In this document: piece by piece, positions 1-7,355 of the stretch
Position numbering within the stretch: the first letter of the stretch is position 1
Layout: every line of letters starts with the position of its first letter
Origin: Calothrix brevissima NIES-22
GTDB taxonomy: Bacteria > Cyanobacteriota > Cyanobacteriia > Cyanobacteriales > Nostocaceae
DNA length: 64,000 nucleotides
Assembly (NCBI RefSeq): GCF_002367995.1
Contig: NZ_AP018207.1
Coordinates: 6,088,646-6,152,645, forward strand
Direction: 5' to 3'
Position numbers and translations under genes: made by a program
The notes under the pieces: generated by a model
What the model was told of the DNA's origin: nothing
What the model saw: only the letters and a program-made list of their open reading frames with translations
Databases searched by the model: none

Positions 1-1
1 A

Positions 2-379
2 AACTACGACATTGTGCATATTGAAGGGCAAGGTTCTTTATTACACCCCGGTTCAACGGCGACTTTACCCTTAATTCGTGGTTCTCAACCTACCCAACTA
101 GTGTTAGTTCATCGCGCTGGACAAACTCATAACCGCAATAATCCCCATGTACCGATTCCGCCTTTACCAGAGGTGATTAAGCTGTATGAAACAGTAGCGA
201 GTGCTGGCGGTGCTTTTGGCCCGGTGCCTGTTGTGGCTGTAGCCTTAAATACTGTAGGCTTAGATGAAAATGCGGCGAAAGATGCGATCGCACAAACTAC
301 AAAATTAACTGGTTTACCTTGTACCGATGCTGTCCGTTTTGATGCTAATGTCCTGTTAGATGCAGTAATGAAAAGTTAA
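2..379 (+). CDS. DUF1611 family protein, C-terminal fragment
   Basis: This is the 3' end of a gene that begins before the window; the frame is open from base 2. The visible part carries the HIEGQGSLLHPGS segment typical of the C-terminal P-loop-like domain of DUF1611 proteins. Some members of that family are described as amino-acid N-acetyltransferases (DgcN type). The tail ends in FDANVLLDAVMKS. The GTG at 14 is not the true start, because the conserved segment already begins upstream (NYDIV). The substrate cannot be judged from this piece. The family call is fairly safe; the reaction is not. Confidence 0.75.
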   Translation, partial: NYDIVHIEGQGSLLHPGSTATLPLIRGSQPTQLVLVHRAGQTHNRNNPHVPIPPLPEVIKLYETVASAGGAFGPVPVVAVALNTVGLDENAAKDAIAQTTKLTGLPCTDAVRFDANVLLDAVMKS

Positions 380-454
380 TTTTTATTTGGTTTGCAAATA
401 TATGAACTCGTTGTCATCAGCGAGTTTATATTTGGGAAATTAAGGTATACCAAG

Positions 455-531
455 TTAAATAATGTTTGCGATACATCAACATATTCTAGAGGGCATGGCA
501 ATGCCATGCCCCTACAATCTATCGTATTCTT
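455..531. repeat. 77-nt dispersed repeat, copy 1
   Basis: This copy aligns along its whole 77-nt length with 31021-31097. Its core is a near-perfect palindrome, GGGCATGGCA-a-TGCCATGCCC (491-511), followed by CCTACAAT. The flanks outside the core also match (TTAAATA at the start, ATTCTT at the end). The equal lengths and collinear flanks point to a mobile or amplified intergenic element. Confidence 0.65.
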
Positions 532-580
532 TTTTCAAATTGGTACAACATAGTCATGATTTTGGGGTTGTGGAGGAGTG

Positions 581-602
581 GAGACGCGATTTATCGCGTC
601 TC
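581..602. repeat. GACGCGAT/ATCGCGTC palindrome
   Basis: The arms are GAGACGCGAT and ATCGCGTCTC around TT. It belongs to a family with further full copies at 4905-4924, 7290-7309 and 36531-36550 and half-copies near 17950, 24083 and 27743. It is often followed by TGTACAATTGTC. Confidence 0.7.
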
Positions 603-615
603 TACAAAATTTAAT

Positions 616-653
616 AATGACAAATGACAAATGACCAATGACCAATGACAAAT
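616..653. repeat. heptamer tandem repeat (GACAAAT/GACCAAT)
   Basis: Five tandem 7-nt units of the short tandemly repeated (STRR) kind described from heterocystous cyanobacteria. The same unit returns at 35142-35182 and 40169-40208. Confidence 0.75.
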
Positions 654-1190
654 CTACACTAATCGCAAATAAGGACACTTTTCTAAAAAACTAGCTGCTT
701 TGTTATGCGCATCAAGATTATCAGTATGGACGGGTGTAGGACGGATAATTCCATTAAATAAATCATCTAAGCCGTAGGGGGTAAAAAACTCCCATTGTCC
801 TTGCAAATCTACCCGCACCCCTACAGCCGTAGCAGTATGCAACCATTGGGAAATACCATCTTCTGTACTTTGGTAGGTTGTTTCACCTTTGCGCCAACGA
901 GCAAAACTAGCTTGATTTTTAACATCAAATTGCTGGTCGGGGAATTGGGCGATGAGTGTATTTTTGGCTGCTAGTTCTTGAGCGCGATCGCCTTGGATAT
1001 CGTAAAATGCAATATCAAAATCCTTAATTATTAACTCGCAGTCATCGCCAAAAATTGCGCGCCAGACTGTATTACGTACCGCACCGCCAGCTAACCACCA
1101 GTCAGGTAGATGAAGTTGCGCGATCGCGGGTAAAATCATCCCTACAGGTGTATCAGCTAAGATCGTCTGTAAGCGAGTGTTACTGTTCAT
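654..1190 (-). CDS. nucleotidyltransferase family protein (PF06042/COG3575 type)
   Basis: A protein of about 178 residues with the motif DWWLAGGAVRNTVW followed by IIKDFDIAFYD. This is the GG and D-x-D arrangement of small nucleotidyltransferase-fold proteins of the PF06042 family. The substrate of the family is unknown, and most bacterial members are annotated only by fold. The frame stays open 15 codons further upstream, but the start at 1190 (MNSNTRLQ) precedes the conserved region more naturally; no clear Shine-Dalgarno sequence marks either start. The gene is divergent from the pRiA4b-type gene and separated from it by a short AT-rich gap that may hold both promoters. Confidence 0.75.
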   Translation of the reverse strand: MNSNTRLQTILADTPVGMILPAIAQLHLPDWWLAGGAVRNTVWRAIFGDDCELIIKDFDIAFYDIQGDRAQELAAKNTLIAQFPDQQFDVKNQASFARWRKGETTYQSTEDGISQWLHTATAVGVRVDLQGQWEFFTPYGLDDLFNGIIRPTPVHTDNLDAHNKAASFLEKCPYLRLV

Positions 1191-1324
1191 ATCAAATTTG
1201 TAAGAATTGCCACCAGCAAGCGAAAATATTAGCATTCATCATTTGCTTAATTTTGTCTAGTTCTTCATACATAGGATTAAATTAAATTTAATTAAAGTTT
1301 AAATTGTGAATTTAATTGTTAATT

Positions 1325-2590
1325 ATGGAAGACTTATTTGCCAACATAGAACTGATACTGAATCAGGAACTACCTTCTCTCCCAGATGCACAGCAAAAAC
1401 TACTCAAAGAAACCAGCATTGATGAAAATCAACCGGGTACAATTCTGCGTGATTTCCAAACTTTAATCGACTTTCTTCAACCCATAGGTGTGGAAGTCAG
1501 TAGTGTAAATAATCTGCTTCCTTTAAAAGTACTCTCGGAACTTAATTTACGTTTAAGTCACCCAATAGATACAAAACTCAAACGTCCTGTACAAAAATCC
1601 TATCCTTACATCAATGGACTTTATTTGTTATTACGCAGTTCGGGAATTGGACAAATTACATCTCAAGGTAAAAAACAATTTTTAGTATTAGATGAAGCTG
1701 TCTTAGAATGTTGGTCTAAGCTCAATGTTACAGAACGTTATTTCACCTTACTGGAAGCTTGGCTAATTTGGGGAAATAATGAAGTTTTAGGCGAACGTCA
1801 CGATTCATGGAATAATTTATTTAAATGTATTCAGTTTTGGGGAAAGATACCCGATAAAGGCTTAAAATTTACTAAATATGATGACCAACAAGGTCTTGGC
1901 TATTATCCTGGACTGCATAATGTCGCTTTATTAGAGTTATTTGGATTTTTAACTCTTAACCCCGGAAAAGCTCAAGAGGGTAAGGGATGGCGCATTGCTA
2001 GTGTAGAAAGGTTACCCCTTGGTGATGCTATATTTATGTTGCTATTTCCTATTGGTATTACTGGAAACTTTGATGAAGATATTAATGTAAATTTTGGACA
2101 ATTGCAGCCAACTTTACAGCAATTTTTTCCGGAATGGCACAATAATTTAATTCTTCCTCAGCAAGGGTTTACTGATGGAATTTATATTTTTAAAGTATCG
2201 GTTTCTAAATCTTGGCGAAGAATTGCTATCCCCGCAAAAAGAGAATTAAGCTGGTTAGCTGGGACAATTCTTGATGCTTTTAATTTTGATGATGACCACC
2301 TATATGAATTTATTTATAAAGACCGTTTTGGTCGCACTTGTACAATCGGTCATCCTTACATGGAATCACCCCCATTTGCAGATCAAGTCCGCATTGGCGA
2401 TTTACCTTTAGAACCGGGTGCAAGTATGATTTATCATTATGATTTTGGCGACAATTGGAAATTTAATGTCCAATTAGAAGCCATTGAACCGCCAGATAAC
2501 AAAATTAAAAAAGCCAAGATTTTAGAAATTCACGGAGATGCACCCCAACAATATTGGAGTGAAGATGATGATTGGATTGAAGAGGAGTAA
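1325..2590 (+). CDS. pRiA4b ORF-3-like protein
   Basis: A 421-residue protein with two parts. The C-terminal third carries the plasmid pRiA4b ORF-3 (IS1096 TnpR-like, PF07929) signature: IYIFKVSVSKSWRRIAIPA, then LSWLAGTILDAFNFDDDHLYEF and MIYHYDFGDNWKFNVQLE. The N-terminal part (about 1-270) is helical, and I do not recognise a family there. The biochemical function is unknown; despite the old label there is no sign of a recombinase catalytic motif. The ATG at 1325 is preferred to an in-frame TTG three codons upstream. The sequence ends in an acidic tail (SEDDDWIEEE). It stands alone, with no obvious operon partner. Confidence 0.75.
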   Translation: MEDLFANIELILNQELPSLPDAQQKLLKETSIDENQPGTILRDFQTLIDFLQPIGVEVSSVNNLLPLKVLSELNLRLSHPIDTKLKRPVQKSYPYINGLYLLLRSSGIGQITSQGKKQFLVLDEAVLECWSKLNVTERYFTLLEAWLIWGNNEVLGERHDSWNNLFKCIQFWGKIPDKGLKFTKYDDQQGLGYYPGLHNVALLELFGFLTLNPGKAQEGKGWRIASVERLPLGDAIFMLLFPIGITGNFDEDINVNFGQLQPTLQQFFPEWHNNLILPQQGFTDGIYIFKVSVSKSWRRIAIPAKRELSWLAGTILDAFNFDDDHLYEFIYKDRFGRTCTIGHPYMESPPFADQVRIGDLPLEPGASMIYHYDFGDNWKFNVQLEAIEPPDNKIKKAKILEIHGDAPQQYWSEDDDWIEEE

Positions 2591-2925
2591 ATTATTTAAC
2601 GTTGAAGTTAAGAAATGCAATAAAAGTGGGTAAACCCCACCAGAAAAATACATCGCCTACATTATTTTTGATATTGGTATTAGGTTTTTGGCTGTGCGGC
2701 TAGCTGAATAGTTTCTACATCAACATTAAGCTGAGTTCAAAGAATAACCAAGGAAATCTCTTAAAAATTTGATAATAAATAGAGTCGCGTTTTACGAAAT
2801 CTGCCTGATATTAACTTTTGATTTTCTATAACAATTCTAAATAATGCGTCTTCAACAAGATCCCCGACTTCTTTAAGAAGTCGGGGATCTGAAGCACACT
2901 TATTTTCACAAATTAAATAGGATGG
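2591..2925. other. intergenic region between convergent genes
   Basis: AT-rich spacer between two converging stop codons. Apart from the 33-nt palindrome at 2858-2890 I see no gene or RNA. Confidence 0.6.
2858..2890. repeat. 33-nt palindrome AGATCCCCGACTTCTT, copy 1
   Basis: 16-nt perfect arms around a single base. The same element occurs at 33798-33830 and 63309-63341 with only the centre altered. This copy sits 35 nt past the dnaG stop codon and could fold into a strong hairpin at the transcript end, although no T-run follows on either strand. Confidence 0.85.
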
Positions 2926-4845
2926 CTATAACAAGTCTGTAATTGAAAATAATCTTTGGCGGTCTAGTTCCTGAAGCCGCAATTTTTCGCTATAAAAAGC
3001 TTGATAATATGATTGCCATTTTTCTGGCTCCGCTTTAAAATCGGTTTCTTGCCACAATTCTAAAAAGTAACGATAGCGCTTTTTTCGCATCACTCTTTCC
3101 ATACTAGCGCTCGCAGCCTGAACAAGTTGAGGAATACGCAGTATATCATCTGTTTTACTTTTTTCATTTAGATAAAACACATGAGATACTAAACTAAAAT
3201 CCTCAGAGAATTCAAGGTATCTATCTTGCAGATTTGATATTAAATCAACTTGTTCTACTGGTAACTCTAAAATCTTTTGCCACAAAGAGCGGTGATGAGA
3301 AAGACTAAATTCTAAATTTCGCGCTTCTAGTTCGTTAATAATAGATTGACGCTGTTCAGAACAATGTAGATAAATCCGTAGCAATAGCGCCTCTGCTTGT
3401 TCTAAAAGACTACGATCAGATTGAGGTGCAGGAGATTGAGTAGAAATGTAATTTTTTTCTTGAACGGTAATCGGTTTTTTTTCTGTTTTAATTGAGGTAC
3501 TGCTTAGTTGGGTTTCTAAATTTTCTTCTCGCAAACGTACAAGTCCAGCTTCACCCAAGCTAAGTATTTCAGCACAGTAGGCAACATAGAATTTACGTAG
3601 CTCAGGATATTGAATTCGCTTCAGGAACTTTAGCATCTGCTGCATAACTTGCTGAAAATCTGTAGCCTGTTTTAAATCCCGGTCTTTGAGGATTTGATCA
3701 ATTTGCCAATTCAGCCATAAAGGCGCATTAATTAACAGTTGACGATAATCTTCTGGGCTATGACTATGCAAGTACTCATCAGCATCTTTACCATCGGGAA
3801 TATTGAGAATTTTTAGCTGCACTTCCCCCATATAAGCGAGTTCGGCAATTTCGCCGATCGCTCTATTTGCAGCATTATTTCCCGCTTTATCAGCGTCAAA
3901 GTTAAGCACCAACTGTTTTGAGTCGGTATAGCGTAATACTAGCTTTACTTGCTCTAAACTTAAAGCCGTACCCAAAGAAGCGACAGCATTATTAATTCCC
4001 GCAGCATGAAGAGCGATCGCATCAAAATATCCCTCTACCACCACAGCTTGATCGAATTGGGAAATCCCCGATTTAGCTTGATCGAGGGCGAATAAAGTTT
4101 TACCCTTACTAAAAAGCTCCGTTTCTGGGGAATTGAGATACTTTGGTTGCTCATCGGTGAGAGTTCGTCCACCAAAGGCAATTACGCGCCCTTGGATGTC
4201 ACGGATGGGAATCATCAAGCGATCCCGAAATACATCATAATAACCGTTCCCTTCCTTGCGTGGTTTAATTAATCCGGCTTTTTCCACCAATTGCACCGGA
4301 TAATGTTTACTATCCACCAAATAACGGTATAGTGTTTCCCAACCTGCGGGCGCATAACCCAAGCCAAACTGCTGTATGGTTTCTTCTTTCAGCAGGCGAT
4401 CGCTTTTTAAATACTGTAATGCTTTTTGATCGGCAGATTGTCTCAGGGCATGTTGATAAAACTGCGCTGTGGAAGCTAGAACTTCAAATAACTGTTCACG
4501 CAAAGAAATCTGTCGTTGCAGTTCCTGTCTTTGCTCAGGTTCTAGCGTTTGTACAGGTACTTGATAGCGCCTAGCTAAATCTAAAGTCACCTCCGCAAAC
4601 GAACGCTTCCCCACATCCATCAAAAACTTAATCGCATTCCCACCCGCTTGACAGCCAAAACAGAAATACATCTGCTTCGCCGGACTTACCGTAAAACTAG
4701 GACTTTTCTCATCGTGGAATGGACATAAACCCACAAAATCTTTACCGCGCTTGCGTAAAACCACATACTCTGAGACGACATCTACAATATCAGCGCGTTG
4801 TTTAACTTCTTCAATTGTATTGGGGTGCAAGCGGGGAATGTACAT
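2926..4845 (-). CDS. dnaG: DNA primase DnaG
   Basis: A 639-residue primase that makes RNA primers at the replication fork. The order of domains is standard. First comes an N-terminal CHC2-type zinc ribbon (C41, H44, C62, C65 in CPFHDEKSPSF and FCFGC). The catalytic core follows, with the TOPRIM signature VVVEGYFDAIALHAAGI and the acidic LNFDADKAG motif. The C-terminal helical region (about 450-639) is expected to bind the replicative helicase DnaB. Length is normal for cyanobacterial DnaG. The start MYIPRLHPNTIEEVKQR matches the family N-terminus. The gene is monocistronic here, with repeat-rich DNA on both sides. Confidence 0.97.
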   Translation of the reverse strand: MYIPRLHPNTIEEVKQRADIVDVVSEYVVLRKRGKDFVGLCPFHDEKSPSFTVSPAKQMYFCFGCQAGGNAIKFLMDVGKRSFAEVTLDLARRYQVPVQTLEPEQRQELQRQISLREQLFEVLASTAQFYQHALRQSADQKALQYLKSDRLLKEETIQQFGLGYAPAGWETLYRYLVDSKHYPVQLVEKAGLIKPRKEGNGYYDVFRDRLMIPIRDIQGRVIAFGGRTLTDEQPKYLNSPETELFSKGKTLFALDQAKSGISQFDQAVVVEGYFDAIALHAAGINNAVASLGTALSLEQVKLVLRYTDSKQLVLNFDADKAGNNAANRAIGEIAELAYMGEVQLKILNIPDGKDADEYLHSHSPEDYRQLLINAPLWLNWQIDQILKDRDLKQATDFQQVMQQMLKFLKRIQYPELRKFYVAYCAEILSLGEAGLVRLREENLETQLSSTSIKTEKKPITVQEKNYISTQSPAPQSDRSLLEQAEALLLRIYLHCSEQRQSIINELEARNLEFSLSHHRSLWQKILELPVEQVDLISNLQDRYLEFSEDFSLVSHVFYLNEKSKTDDILRIPQLVQAASASMERVMRKKRYRYFLELWQETDFKAEPEKWQSYYQAFYSEKLRLQELDRQRLFSITDLL

Positions 4846-4856
4846 AGTTGGTTATT

Positions 4857-4902
4857 GGGCATGGGGCATTGGGCATGGGGCATTGGGCATTGGGCATTGG
4901 GC
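4857..4902. repeat. GGGCATT/GGGCATG heptamer array
   Basis: About six tandem 7-nt units, directly upstream of dnaG. The same family appears at 7311-7351, 27713-27742, 57883-57904 and 59775-59802. It matches the CCCCA(A/G)T-type STRR known in heterocystous cyanobacteria. Confidence 0.75.
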
Positions 4903-4932
4903 ACAGACGCGATGAATCGCGTCTAATATTTC

Positions 4933-4988
4933 GTAGTGCGAGCATCTTGCTCGCTTTTGAACACCAGCGAGCAAGATGCTCGCACTAC
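4933..4988. repeat. inverted repeat with 23-bp perfect arms
   Basis: The left arm is 4933-4955 (begins GTAGTGCGAGCATCTTGCTC) and the right arm is its exact reverse complement at 4966-4988, with a 10-nt loop. Each arm also contains a small internal palindrome (GCGAGCA...TGCTCGC). It lies between divergent genes, so it is unlikely to be a simple terminator. Confidence 0.85.
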
Positions 4989-5211
4989 AAATTTCTTGGG
5001 TATTTAAAAAATTGGATGTCCCTGAACCCTTGTCTGTACAATTGTCATTAATCTTCCTTGTCCTCCTTATCCTCCTCATCCTCTCAGACTGCTGTTTTCT
5101 TTAAGAAACAAATGATCAATCGCTCCTGATGGCTATTATATTGTTGATGCTAAACCAAGAAATGATATATAGGATTGCTGAGGCTGATTCTTATAAGAGG
5201 AAATACTGAAC

Positions 5212-6564
5212 ATGGGGCGTATTTTTATTTCTGCTGCTCACGGAGGCAAAGAAGCCGGAGGAGTCGATCCGGGGACGATCGCAGGTGGGACAACAGAAGC
5301 TAGAGAAATGATTCTGCTGCGCGATTTGATTGTAACCGAATTGCGGGCGCGGAGTTTTGAAGTTTTAGCAGTTCCTGACGATTTGAGTGCAGCCGATACT
5401 ATCGCCTGGATCAATTCTCGCGGGCGTTCCACTGATGTGGCGTTAGAAATTCACGCTGATGCAGCGAGTAGCCCCACTGTCCGGGGGGCTAGCGTGTTCT
5501 ATATTGCCAGTAATAATCAGCGTAAAAGTAATGCGGAACTGTTATTGTTAGGATTGTTACGCCGTGTTCCCCAGTTACCCAATCGGGGAGTCAAGCCGGA
5601 TAGCGATAGCGGATTGGGGAAGTTAATATTTTGTAGACAAACTGCGATCGCTTCTTTGTTAATGCAAGTTGGTTTCCTCAGCAGCCCAGAAGACCGTGCT
5701 TTACTCCAAAATCGTCGTCGCGATTTTGCTTTAGGAATTTCGGATGGCTTGGCTTCTTGGAGTCGTGCAGTTGACCCAAATCAAGGAACTCCCCCAGAAC
5801 CAAATTATCCGGCAATTAATATTACAGTTAATGGGCAAAAATATTCAGAACAAGGAATACTAATTAATGGCAATGCTTACATCCCCATTGATTTAGCAGA
5901 CCGCTTACGAGTGGATTTAAGCAAAATACCAGAAGTTCGCCGAATTACTTATCATAAAGTAGTCTATATTAAAGCAATTGAACTACGAGATTTTAACGTA
6001 TCTGTGGGTTGGGATGCAGCAACTCGCACTGTCAGTTTACGTTCAATTTTACTAGTTTGTCCTGGTCAATTTGACCGCATTATCTCCAATGGTAATAGCT
6101 CCGAAGTCCAATTACAATTATTTCTCAGAAACAATAATGAAAATGCTTTAGTGCAATTTCCAGATATCCCCAAACTCTACCGCGAAGAAGCAAGTACAGA
6201 AGGAATCAACTATGATATTGCTTTCTGCCAAATGTGTGTAGAAACCGGATTTTTACGCTTTGGTAATGATATTAGACCAGAGCAAAATAACTTTGCCGGG
6301 TTAGGTACAATTGGTGGTAGTGCCGAAGCCGCATCTTTTACCAGTGCGAGAATTGGAGTTAGGGCACATATCCAACATTTAAAAGCTTACGCCAGCTTAG
6401 AACCTTTAGTGAACGAAGTTGTAGACCCCAGATTTCGTTTTGTTACCCGTGGTGTTGCGCCCTTAGTCGATCAATTATCAGGGCGCTGGTCAGCAGATTT
6501 AGACTACGGTACAAAAATTACCGCTATGCTCAAACGGCTGTATGAGTCAGCAGGGTTTTTATGA
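5212..6564 (+). CDS. bifunctional peptidoglycan hydrolase: Amidase_3 plus glucosaminidase-like domain
   Basis: 450 residues. Residues 1-185 form an N-acetylmuramoyl-L-alanine amidase (Amidase_3) domain: ISAAHGG with zinc ligand H10, a Glu at 29 and H81 in LEIHADA. Residues about 200-285 look like a small beta domain of the copper-amine-oxidase-N/stalk type (INGNAYIPIDLADRLRVDL). Residues 320-450 resemble a Glucosaminidase/lysozyme-like domain (FCQMCVETGFLRFG, NNFAGLGTIGG). The usual catalytic Glu of Amidase_3 (VExGF) reads MQVGF, so Q152 replaces it. No signal peptide is visible. It faces the secretion-like cluster tail to tail and might supply local wall opening. The family call is strong; activity is uncertain. 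Confidence 0.85.
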   Translation: MGRIFISAAHGGKEAGGVDPGTIAGGTTEAREMILLRDLIVTELRARSFEVLAVPDDLSAADTIAWINSRGRSTDVALEIHADAASSPTVRGASVFYIASNNQRKSNAELLLLGLLRRVPQLPNRGVKPDSDSGLGKLIFCRQTAIASLLMQVGFLSSPEDRALLQNRRRDFALGISDGLASWSRAVDPNQGTPPEPNYPAINITVNGQKYSEQGILINGNAYIPIDLADRLRVDLSKIPEVRRITYHKVVYIKAIELRDFNVSVGWDAATRTVSLRSILLVCPGQFDRIISNGNSSEVQLQLFLRNNNENALVQFPDIPKLYREEASTEGINYDIAFCQMCVETGFLRFGNDIRPEQNNFAGLGTIGGSAEAASFTSARIGVRAHIQHLKAYASLEPLVNEVVDPRFRFVTRGVAPLVDQLSGRWSADLDYGTKITAMLKRLYESAGFL

Positions 6565-6634
6565 TAATTTGGTCAGTTGTCAGTTGTTATGCTTTTGCTA
6601 AATTCTTCCTTGTCTTCCTTGTCGTCCTTGTCCC

Positions 6635-7204
6635 TTACTGCGGCGGTCTTACACAAGGTGAAGCAGTCGTAGAGCCAGTATCAGGGAATACAGCCAAAGT
6701 ATGATACTCCGGACTGCCATCGCCGTACAGAATCCGGAATGTATACAATTTTGTGTTTCCACTTCCTTCGGTAATTACGGTTAATAGTGTATTACTAGTA
6801 TTTGGTAGACCGGGAATTGCCAGTTTTTTAATGCGTCTGAGTTGAATAACATTAGCTGAAGAGTTTTGGCAATCTCCTGTACCAGCACCTTGACCAAATT
6901 GCATACACATCGGCCCGTCAAAATCTATGGTTACCTGGGATGGATCATTTAACCAAACTTTTCTAATTTTTTCTCCGGCGGGAATAAAACTGAGGTTTGT
7001 CCCCTGTTGATACCAAATTTTAATGGTAGGTACTACACCACTTAAACCTTGAGCTTGACAAGAGAAAATCGAGCGTAAAACAGCATTTTCAGCTACAGCA
7101 CGGCCTCCTACCAATACAATTGCAGCGATAAACCCAAAAGCAGCCCAAGGCAGAAATTTAGAATTATTCAATATATCCAGGCGAAAAAGGCGATTTGTTC
7201 TCAT
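6635..7204 (-). CDS. VirB9/TraK-like periplasmic component of a T4SS-like cluster
   Basis: 189 residues from MRTNRLFRLD. An N-terminal hydrophobic segment (about 17-35) ends in a possible signal cleavage site near AVA-E. The mature part is beta-rich with IKIWYQQGTNLSFIPAGEKI, KVWLNDPSQVTIDF and LYTFRILYGDG. That pattern resembles the N-terminal domain of VirB9/TraK proteins, which form the outer-membrane core ring with VirB10. The frame remains open 45 codons upstream, but those codons are STRR and CCTTGTC repeat DNA, so the start was set at 7204. It is the last gene of the minus-strand cluster. The assignment rests on position and pattern, not on a diagnostic motif. Confidence 0.55.
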   Translation of the reverse strand: MRTNRLFRLDILNNSKFLPWAAFGFIAAIVLVGGRAVAENAVLRSIFSCQAQGLSGVVPTIKIWYQQGTNLSFIPAGEKIRKVWLNDPSQVTIDFDGPMCMQFGQGAGTGDCQNSSANVIQLRRIKKLAIPGLPNTSNTLLTVITEGSGNTKLYTFRILYGDGSPEYHTLAVFPDTGSTTASPCVRPPQ

Positions 7205-7355
7205 ATATGAACTCAGGCGCGTGAGGAGGAGTAGGGAGAGAGGACAAGGGAGACAAGGAGGACAAGGGAGACAAGGAGGACAATTGTAGAGACGCGATTC
7301 ATCGCGTCTGTGCCCAATGCCCAATGCCCAATGCCCCATGCCCCATGCCCAATAT
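7205..7355. repeat. repeat cluster between VirB10-like and VirB9-like genes
   Basis: Contains GGGAGACAAGGAGGACAA-type 9-nt units (about 7234-7281), a GACGCGAT/ATCGCGTC palindrome (7290-7309) and CCCAATG/CCCCATG heptamers (7311-7351). These insert between two genes that otherwise belong to one transcription unit. Confidence 0.7.

Larger units (their letters stand above)
380..653. other. intergenic region with three repeat types
   Basis: No gene is seen. The gap holds a 77-nt dispersed repeat (455-531) containing a GC-rich palindrome, a GACGCGAT/ATCGCGTC palindrome (581-602) and a tandem array of GACAAAT/GACCAAT heptamers (616-653). The array runs up to the stop codon of the convergent nucleotidyltransferase gene. 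Confidence 0.7.
4846..5211. other. repeat-rich intergenic region between divergent dnaG and amidase genes
   Basis: No gene. It contains GGGCATT/GGGCATG heptamers (4857-4902), a GACGCGAT palindrome (4905-4924), a long hairpin (4933-4988) and a CTTCCTTGTCCTCC-type tract (about 5051-5080). The amidase has a plausible Shine-Dalgarno sequence, AGAGGA, at 5196-5201. Promoters for both flanking genes must lie here, but none can be picked out with confidence. Confidence 0.6.
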
